In this document: positions 58,759-64,000 of the stretch, in pieces
How positions within the stretch are numbered: position 1 is the first letter of the stretch
Layout: the number at the start of each line of letters is the position of its first letter
Assembly: GCF_014931605.1 (NCBI RefSeq)
Contig: NZ_CP053382.1
Coordinates: forward strand, 1,860,001-1,924,000
Length of the DNA stretch: 64,000 nt
DNA from: Halomonas sp. MCCC 1A13316
GTDB taxonomy: Bacteria; Pseudomonadota; Gammaproteobacteria; Pseudomonadales; Halomonadaceae
Reading direction: 5' to 3'
Notes under the pieces: model-generated
Told to the model about the DNA's origin: nothing
What the model saw: only the letters and a program-made list of their open reading frames with translations
Database searches by the model: none
Translations under genes and position numbers: made by a program

Positions 58759-58976
58759 AGAGCGCCACGGGCCTGTGGCCACGTGGCGCATGTCTCCCTG
58801 GGCATGGTCCTTCATGCCGACATTCCTGCACCGGCCTCCTGCCCGGTCGCATCCGTGTCGCAGCTCGACAGTATCCCTTGTCTTCTGCCCTGGCGGGCAC
58901 GGACCTTTATCCCATCAGCAGGTGACATTGCCGTGACGGCGGGGTGAAAAAAGGTCGGATAAAGGCAATTCCAAGA

Positions 58977-59711
58977 TTAGCCTTCGTTGGGTGATTCTTC
59001 CAGTGAGCGCAGCAAGCCGCGCAGCAGCGACAGCTCCTTGCGGCTGGGCCTTGCCCGCGCGAATAGCGCCTGCAGTTGGGCCTCGGTGCGAGCGTGAGGC
59101 TGGGTCAGAAAGCCGCTGGCCTGCATGACGCGGCTCAGATGCTCGTGAAAATGGGTGAGCTGCTCGCGGGTTGGCTGACGCTCCTCGGTGGGGCGCGGTT
59201 GGCGATACTGGCTCTCGGGGCGTCGACGCCACGCCTTGAACGTTTCGTAGGCGAGTACCTGAACGGCCTGGGAAAGATTGAGAATGCCATAGTCCGGGTT
59301 GGCCGGGATGCTGACCTGATGGCTACAGCAGCGAATCTCGTCGTTGGTCAGCCCGAAGCGCTCGCGGCCGAAGACCAGTGCCACCGGATCGACTGCGGCA
59401 TGGACGACCAGTTCTTGTGCCATCGTTTCCGGCTCGTCGAAGTGGGGCAGGGGCAGGCTGCGCAGGCGGGCGCTGGCGCCCACGACTTGCACGCAGTCGG
59501 ATACCGCCTCCTCGAGCGTTGTGACGATACGGGCACTGTCGATCACGTCTTCGGCACCGGCGGCCAGGCGCGATGCCTCGCCATCGGGGAAACAGCGGGG
59601 GTTGACCAACACCAGGTCGGTCAGGCCCATGGTCTTCATGGCCCGTGCCGAGGCACCGATGTTGCCGGGGTGGTAGGTCTGGACGAGAACGATACGAATA
59701 TTGGCGAGCAT
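58977..59711 (-). CDS. trmJ: tRNA (cytidine/uridine-2'-O-)-methyltransferase TrmJ
   Basis: A 244-residue SPOUT methyltransferase that modifies position 32 of tRNAs. Visible: LVQTYHPGNIGASARAMKTM (motif 1), LVFGRERFGLTNDEI (motif 2) and SIPANPDYGILNLSQAVQVL (motif 3, AdoMet knot). The C-terminal helical extension REQLTHFHEHLSRVMQASGF is typical of TrmJ. ATG 59711 starts at MLANIRIVLV; the frame opens at 59789. The gap before the DUF4105 gene (58759-58976) holds a GCGCCACG/CGTGGCGC hairpin without a T-run. Confidence 0.92.
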   Translation of the reverse strand: MLANIRIVLVQTYHPGNIGASARAMKTMGLTDLVLVNPRCFPDGEASRLAAGAEDVIDSARIVTTLEEAVSDCVQVVGASARLRSLPLPHFDEPETMAQELVVHAAVDPVALVFGRERFGLTNDEIRCCSHQVSIPANPDYGILNLSQAVQVLAYETFKAWRRRPESQYRQPRPTEERQPTREQLTHFHEHLSRVMQASGFLTQPHARTEAQLQALFARARPSRKELSLLRGLLRSLEESPNEG

Positions 59712-59750
59712 GGGTCGGCTTGCTTGTGGGGAAAAGTGTGATGGTAGCCC

Positions 59751-59785
59751 AAAAAGCACAAGCCCCGCACGATGGCGGGGCTTGC
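59751..59785 (-). terminator. Terminator originally belonging to groEL
   Basis: On the minus strand AAGCCCCGC-CATCGT-GCGGGGCTT is followed by GTGC and TTTTT. It lies directly behind the 3' end of the group II intron, so in the spliced or uninterrupted arrangement it would stand about 45 bases after the groEL stop. Confidence 0.8.
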
Positions 59786-59866
59786 TCATTCCTTCAGGCC
59801 GTAAGGCCTAAGAGTGGAGGCTGCTGTCGGGTAGCAGCAGGGCATTTCTGCCCCGCCGCCCCCTAA

Positions 59867-59900
59867 GAACCGTACGTGCGAGTTTCCCCGCATACGGCTC
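59867..59900 (-). ncRNA. Group II intron domain V
   Basis: The minus strand reads GAGCCGTATGCGGGGAAA, then CTCGCACGTACGGTTC. This is the 34-base catalytic hairpin with the AGC-type triad, a GAAA loop and the two-base bulge, close to the bacterial consensus. Confidence 0.9.
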
Positions 59901-59949
59901 AAGCCTCTGTAAGCCCAACGAAAAGTTGAGCCGGTTGCACTTACAAGTA

Positions 59950-60174
59950 CTAACCCTTGGGCGGGAATGGATCGTTTCCGTAGGAGTCCTTCTCCCGGAT
60001 CTTGCCATCCCGGCCATGGATGAGCACCTCGCTTTGCTGGTTCCTGGCGATGTCACGAGCGGCGTCTGCGGCCTCGCTCTGGGTGGAGTGATGCGAGGTA
60101 TCTCGAGAGTTACCTTCACCACGTACCGCCCAGCCATCGGGCCGTTGCACCACATGCTGGTTCTTGCCTGCCAT
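59950..60174 (-). CDS. DUF2188 domain protein inside the group II intron
   Basis: 74 residues: KNQHVVQRPDGWAVRGEGNS, ARDIARNQQSEVLIHGRDGK, DSYGNDPFPPKG. This is a clear DUF2188 protein (small beta-rich, function unknown, common in free-living proteobacteria). GTAGGGGGTGACTC gives a good ribosome site. It sits between the maturase gene and intron domain V, on the same strand, so it appears to be carried in domain IV as cargo. Such a passenger is unusual for group II introns. Confidence 0.8.
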   Translation of the reverse strand: MAGKNQHVVQRPDGWAVRGEGNSRDTSHHSTQSEAADAARDIARNQQSEVLIHGRDGKIREKDSYGNDPFPPKG

Positions 60175-60281
60175 GAGTCACCCCCTACGGGTCTTTGCGA
60201 GCCTGTATGGGTATATAGCATGCAGTACCAGTCATTGCAACATATGCCTATCACCAGCTGTCACAGCACAACATGTTGTGC

Positions 60282-61952
60282 TTAACTCGACTGCCTGACC
60301 AGCGCAGACGAGTGCAGTTGCCGATGGCAGTTGGGATGCAGCAGTACCAAGTTCTCCAGCTCGTCGCCGCCACCCTTGTGCCTCTCCACCACGTGGTGGA
60401 TGTTCCACCCGGTTTCCCAGGTGATGAACTGTTGGCACATCGGGCAGCGCTTGCCTTGCCGGGACCAGAGCGTCTGCAGCTTCTTCCTTCCCTTTGTCGA
60501 TTCCTTCCAGGAACGTTCCAGCCGTTCCTCGAAATAGGTCTCGAACGCCGGGTCGTAAGGGTTCGCTTCCGCCTTGATCTTGGTATGCCGCTTGATCGGC
60601 ACATCGCTGGCATAGAGCAGATACACTCGCTTGCCGCCGGGATACTCACCCTGGAAGACCCACTGACGCTTGCCTGCTGGAGGGAAATACTTCCCCTTGA
60701 TCCAGCGCTTGCGCCGGCTCAGGTGCCGTCTCTTGCACCATTGCCATAGCATCTTCCAGATGCGGTAGTCCACGTAGTTGAACGTCTCTTTGGCCGCGAC
60801 TCCCCGATGGTAGTTGGTCCAGCCCCGAATCATCGGGTTGAGCTGATCCACGATCCACCAGGCAGGCATGGTCTTGTTGGCGTTCAACAGCTTCCTTACG
60901 TTGGCCAAGAAAGTCTTCACGTTCTTGTGACTCGGCTTGATGAGGCACTTGTCACTGTACTTGCGAATATTCTGGCCCAGGAAGTCGAATCCATCCGCTA
61001 TGTGCGTGACCACGGACTTCTCCACCGAGAGCGTGAGCCCACGCTCGGCCATGAAGGCCTCGACGATGGGTTTCACGTCCTCCTCCAGCAGCTCCTTGGA
61101 GATGCCGGTGATGATGAAGTCGTCCGCGTACCGCACATAATTGACCTTGGTCTTGTAGCTGGCCTTGGTGTTCTTCTTCCCGAATTGGGATTCGAGCACC
61201 GCTTCCAAACCATCAAGCGCCATATTGGCCAATACCGGCGAGATGATGCCACCTTGCGGTGTTCCCGCCGTCGTCGGAAGGAGCCGTGAGGACTCCATGT
61301 ATCCCGCTTTAAGCCACTTGCGGAGGACCGTCCTATCCATGGGGATATTCCGGACCAGCCACTCGTGGTCGATGTTGTCGAAGCACCCCTTGATGTCGCC
61401 TTCGAGTACCCACTGAGCCGAGTGCTTGCGGCTGAGATTGACGAAGCATTGCTCAATCGCATCCGCGGTGGCTCGCATGGGCCGAAAGCCGTAGGAGTTC
61501 CGATCCGCCGTCGTTTCTGCTACCGGTTCGAGCCCAAGCAGGTACATTGCCTGCATGGCGCGATCCAGCATCGTCGGGATTCCCAGCGGCCGACGTTGAC
61601 CGTTGGCCTTTGGTATATAGACCCGACGAAGCGGTCTGGGCTTGTAGCCCTTCCGCTGCAAACGGAAGATCGCTTCCCACTTGTCATCCGGAGTGTCCCA
61701 GCATGCCCCATCAACACCAGGCGTTTTCTTGCCCTGGTTCTCGGTGACGCGTTTCACAGCCAGTGCCCTGGCTGAGAACGAGCGGACCAGCATGCGTTGC
61801 AGGGATTTGACCCTGCGCCACTTCTGATCATGGGCAGCCTTCGCGATCCGTACCTGTAGCCTCCTCACACGGCGATGGCAGACCTTCCAATCGATGGTGT
61901 GCCAGCTTGATGCCGAGTGGGAGAATGCAGGTACGCTTTCAAGAGTACTCAT
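60282..61952 (-). CDS. ltrA: Group II intron reverse transcriptase/maturase with HNH endonuclease
   Basis: A 556-residue intron-encoded protein. RT blocks: GKKTPGVDGACWD, YKPRPLRRVYIPKANGQRRP, SYGFRPMRATADAIEQC, GDIKGCFDNIDHEWLV, GTPQGGIISPVLANMALDGL and the catalytic VRYADDFIITG (about residue 275). Maturase domain X follows (WWIVDQLNPMIRGWTNYHRG). The C-terminal HNH nuclease has CPMCQQFITWETGWNIHHVV and NLVLLHPNCHRQLHS. The layout fits chloroplast-like class introns. It supports splicing and retrohoming. Full length, with RBS GAGGAGG. Confidence 0.95.
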   Translation of the reverse strand: MSTLESVPAFSHSASSWHTIDWKVCHRRVRRLQVRIAKAAHDQKWRRVKSLQRMLVRSFSARALAVKRVTENQGKKTPGVDGACWDTPDDKWEAIFRLQRKGYKPRPLRRVYIPKANGQRRPLGIPTMLDRAMQAMYLLGLEPVAETTADRNSYGFRPMRATADAIEQCFVNLSRKHSAQWVLEGDIKGCFDNIDHEWLVRNIPMDRTVLRKWLKAGYMESSRLLPTTAGTPQGGIISPVLANMALDGLEAVLESQFGKKNTKASYKTKVNYVRYADDFIITGISKELLEEDVKPIVEAFMAERGLTLSVEKSVVTHIADGFDFLGQNIRKYSDKCLIKPSHKNVKTFLANVRKLLNANKTMPAWWIVDQLNPMIRGWTNYHRGVAAKETFNYVDYRIWKMLWQWCKRRHLSRRKRWIKGKYFPPAGKRQWVFQGEYPGGKRVYLLYASDVPIKRHTKIKAEANPYDPAFETYFEERLERSWKESTKGRKKLQTLWSRQGKRCPMCQQFITWETGWNIHHVVERHKGGGDELENLVLLHPNCHRQLHSSALVRQSS

Positions 61953-62963
61953 CTTGCTATCCTCCTCTGAGCATTGACGAAAAATGCCCCGAGGGGTGAA
62001 GACGGCACTAACCCCTTGCGGGGAAGGTGAGCCTCACCCCGCAAGGGCATTCGTACTGTCCATCCAAACCACGGATGGTGCTTTCAGGCGGCTTTACGCG
62101 CCTTCACGCGATCAGAGACCAGACAGAAGTCGGCACGCTTTCGCGTCGGGGCAAAGTTCGAACCCCTATCCCATCCATTACAGACAGGCATTCGCTTTTT
62201 CTATCCTCCTCTACCCGCACCTCCAACAGCTTGCCTTGCGGCTCGCCTGCCCGAGGGCAGAGATACGGGCTTACCGAGTTCCTTTCCTTCTACATGAGTG
62301 GGTTAGACCCTGCCTATCCACCGGTAGCCGTGCGTCAGCGTATGCCCAGATGTAAGGGGCATAACCGGCTACACACCTTTTGGTTGAAGCCTGTCAGCAA
62401 CTTTGGCTTCTTGCGGTTGACGGTGTTTATCAGCAGTTCACTTGCGTTGGTCGTACCACCCAGCCTAGCGTCTCATCCGCCTGTTGCTGGCAGAGTCACT
62501 GGCGTGCCTCGCGGCACGGACAGTCCACCGAGGTGGGACTACATTGTCAGGGAGCTTCGCACACCACCGTTGCCAGTAATGCACTACCCCTAGGCTACTG
62601 TTGGCTGAACAACAGGTCTCGTTACCCCGAAATACCCCAAGGTGAGACAATAGCAGGAAAGGCTTGCGCCACTAGGTGCCAGCAAGCTTTGTAGACACGG
62701 CAATCTCTGCTACGTCATCCGGCCATTTGGCCGAACTTCAGCATTGATAGATCCGTCGCCGTGAGGCGAGGACTCGGGGTTTCCCCCAGACACCGAGGAC
62801 GGTACACCCTAGTTACAGGTGACCGGTATCCGGGTCTTGAGAAAGCCCCGGATACCGGGTTTAGCAAATTGCTTTTTCTGCGGGTGTGTGGCCACCGACT
62901 CCAGGGTCGGTGGCCACAATGATGTAGCCCGCTAGGCTAGCTACCTAAGCGACTCTCGTCGCA

Positions 62964-64000
62964 CTACATCATGCCGCCCATGCCACCCATTCCACCCATG
63001 CCGCCCATGTCCGGACCGGCTTCCTTCTCTTCCGGGTCGTCGGCGATCATGCACTCGGTGGTGATCATCAGGCCAGCCACCGAACCGGCGGACTGCAGCG
63101 CAGAGCGGGTCACCTTGGCCGGGTCCAGCACACCCATCTCGAACAGGTCGCCGAACTCGCCGGTCTGGGCGTTGTAGCCGAAGTTGCCTTGGCCTGCCTT
63201 GACCTCGTTGAGGATCACGGAAGCTTCCTGACCGGCGTTGGTCACGATCTGACGCAGCGGAGACTCCATGGCACGCAGGGCGATGGCGATACCGTGGGTC
63301 TGGTCCTCGTTCTCGCCCTTGAGGTCCTTGATCTTGGTCAGTACGCGGACCAGAGCGGTACCACCGCCAGGTACAACGCCTTCCTCGACCGCGGCGCGAG
63401 TGGAGTGCAGGGCGTCCTCGACGCGAGCCTTCTTCTCCTTCATCTCCACTTCGGTGGCGGCACCGACGCGGATCACGGCCACGCCGCCAGCCAGCTTGGC
63501 GACGCGCTCCTGCAGCTTCTCGCGATCGTAATCGGAAGAAGTGTCTTCGATCTGCGCGCGAATCTGGTTGACGCGGGCTTCGATGTCGCCCTCGTTACCG
63601 GCGCCGTCGATGATGGTGGTGTTCTCCTTGGACATGGTGATGCGCTTGGCGCTGCCCAGGTGATCCAGGTTGGCCTGCTCCAGGGTCAGACCCACTTCCT
63701 CGGAGATCACGGTGCCGTTGGTCAGGATGGCGATATCCTGCAGCATGGCCTTGCGGCGGTCACCGAAGCCGGGCGCCTTGGCAGCTGCGACCTTGACGAT
63801 GCCGCGCATGTTGTTGACCACCAGGGTGGCCAGCGCTTCGCCTTCGATGTCCTCGGCGATGATCGCCAGCGGCTTGCCGGACTTGGCGACGGCTTCCAGC
63901 ACCGGCAGCAGTTCGCGGATGTTGGAGATCTTCTTGTCGACCAGCAGCAGGTAGGGGTCTTCGAGCTCGACCGCCATGGTGTCCTGATTGGTCACGAAGT
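62964..64000 (-). CDS. groEL: Chaperonin GroEL (Hsp60), C-terminal part
   Basis: About 345 C-terminal codons; the gene continues past the window end. Apical and equatorial parts are visible: [79 protein letters not shown] and the Gly-Met repeat tail [13 protein letters not shown]. It folds proteins in an ATP-driven double ring with GroES. Its stop codon is the integration point of the group II intron: TA from the exon and G from the intron. Confidence 0.97.
   Translation of the reverse strand, partial: FVTNQDTMAVELEDPYLLLVDKKISNIRELLPVLEAVAKSGKPLAIIAEDIEGEALATLVVNNMRGIVKVAAAKAPGFGDRRKAMLQDIAILTNGTVISEEVGLTLEQANLDHLGSAKRITMSKENTTIIDGAGNEGDIEARVNQIRAQIEDTSSDYDREKLQERVAKLAGGVAVIRVGAATEVEMKEKKARVEDALHSTRAAVEEGVVPGGGTALVRVLTKIKDLKGENEDQTHGIAIALRAMESPLRQIVTNAGQEASVILNEVKAGQGNFGYNAQTGEFGDLFEMGVLDPAKVTRSALQSAGSVAGLMITTECMIADDPEEKEAGPDMGGMGGMGGMGGMM

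Larger units (their letters stand above)
59826..62964 (-). mobile_element. Group II intron inserted in the groEL stop codon
   Basis: The 5' end is GTGCGAC at 62964, directly after ATGATGTA of groEL; the 3' end is CTACCCGAC at 59826, followed by AGCAGCC. Domain V (59867-59900) and a domain VI hairpin with a bulged A at 59832 (seven bases from the end) stand before the 3' end. Unspliced RNA reads a TAG stop; splicing gives TAA. The intron holds the maturase gene and a DUF2188 gene. The noncoding part is about 1.2 kb. Insertion of a group II intron in this very codon has been described in Azotobacter. Confidence 0.85.

Noticed and set aside
62027..62593. 188-codon plus-strand frame in the 5' part of the group II intron
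   Set aside because: It runs antisense to the structured intron RNA, has no family features and a composition explained by the stems. Such frames are often annotated by mistake.
1..64000. tRNA or rRNA genes
   Set aside because: I found no cloverleaf-like T-loop/anticodon pattern or rRNA motif while reading; a covariance search could not be run.

Overview
The window looks like chromosome of a high-GC gammaproteobacterium of the Halomonas type (Halomonadaceae). This is inferred from gene content: a group-2 Mrp/Pha Na+/H+ antiporter with fused A and B subunits, a liu leucine-degradation operon, a cysteine synthase-glutaredoxin fusion, an SbtA-like transporter and groEL. No rRNA is present and no search could be run, so the genus is not proven.

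Layout. 1-5000: the tail of a DUF6064 protein, DUF2703-sigZ, katG, and a cold-shock/DUF1294 membrane protein. 5065-10104: an accessory block that starts with an IS91-type transposase remnant and continues as an array of five attC-like recombination sites with cassette genes between them. No integrase is visible, so this is a CALIN-type array. The cassettes carry small unknown proteins, a DUF6680-like protein, a membrane/coiled-coil protein, a two-gene unit with a PD-(D/E)XK-type nuclease, and a second nuclease-like protein. 10167-15020: a large HTH-STAND-TPR regulator, preceded by a broken copy of its own N-terminus, converges on an FAD oxidoreductase. 15244-20900: an insertion-sequence graveyard. 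A ccdA antitoxin is cut by an IS66 end, which is cut by one IS3-family copy that abuts a second complete copy. Beyond it lies a coupled gene pair whose second member (DUF6708-like) is split by an IS30 element.

20966-27728 is the liuABDCE operon (minus strand) with a perfect 16-bp palindrome upstream. 27995-37286 holds an SbtA-like permease with a divergent LysR regulator, an FMO-like flavoprotein coupled to OsmC, a SARP-type regulator split by an in-frame TGA and coupled to a double-DUF4242 protein, and the cysK-glutaredoxin fusion with an AhpD-like gene. 37321-43099 is the mrp operon, every junction an ATGA overlap. 43504-46568 is the scar of an acetoin dehydrogenase locus. One deletion appears to have removed the 5' ends of acoR and acoB and everything between them. 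The free lipoyl protein, the E2 catalytic protein and the lipoate-ligase-like gene survive.

47052-58758: CorA transporter, truncated DMT permease, patatin phospholipase, flavin reductase remnant, MFS permease coupled to a 41-residue membrane protein, two tandem small lipoproteins, and an AraC regulator. These are followed by a cluster of two histone-deacetylase-like amidohydrolases, a RidA protein, an ornithine-cyclodeaminase-like enzyme and a branched-chain aminotransferase-like enzyme. 58977-64000: trmJ, then the groEL 3' end, whose stop codon is interrupted by a 3.1-kb group II intron that encodes a reverse transcriptase/HNH maturase and also contains a DUF2188 gene.

The most interesting structures are the attC array with its nuclease cassettes, the groEL stop-codon intron with apparent cargo, the acoR/acoB deletion fusion, the IS30 insertion in a palindromic target, and the double-deacetylase cluster.
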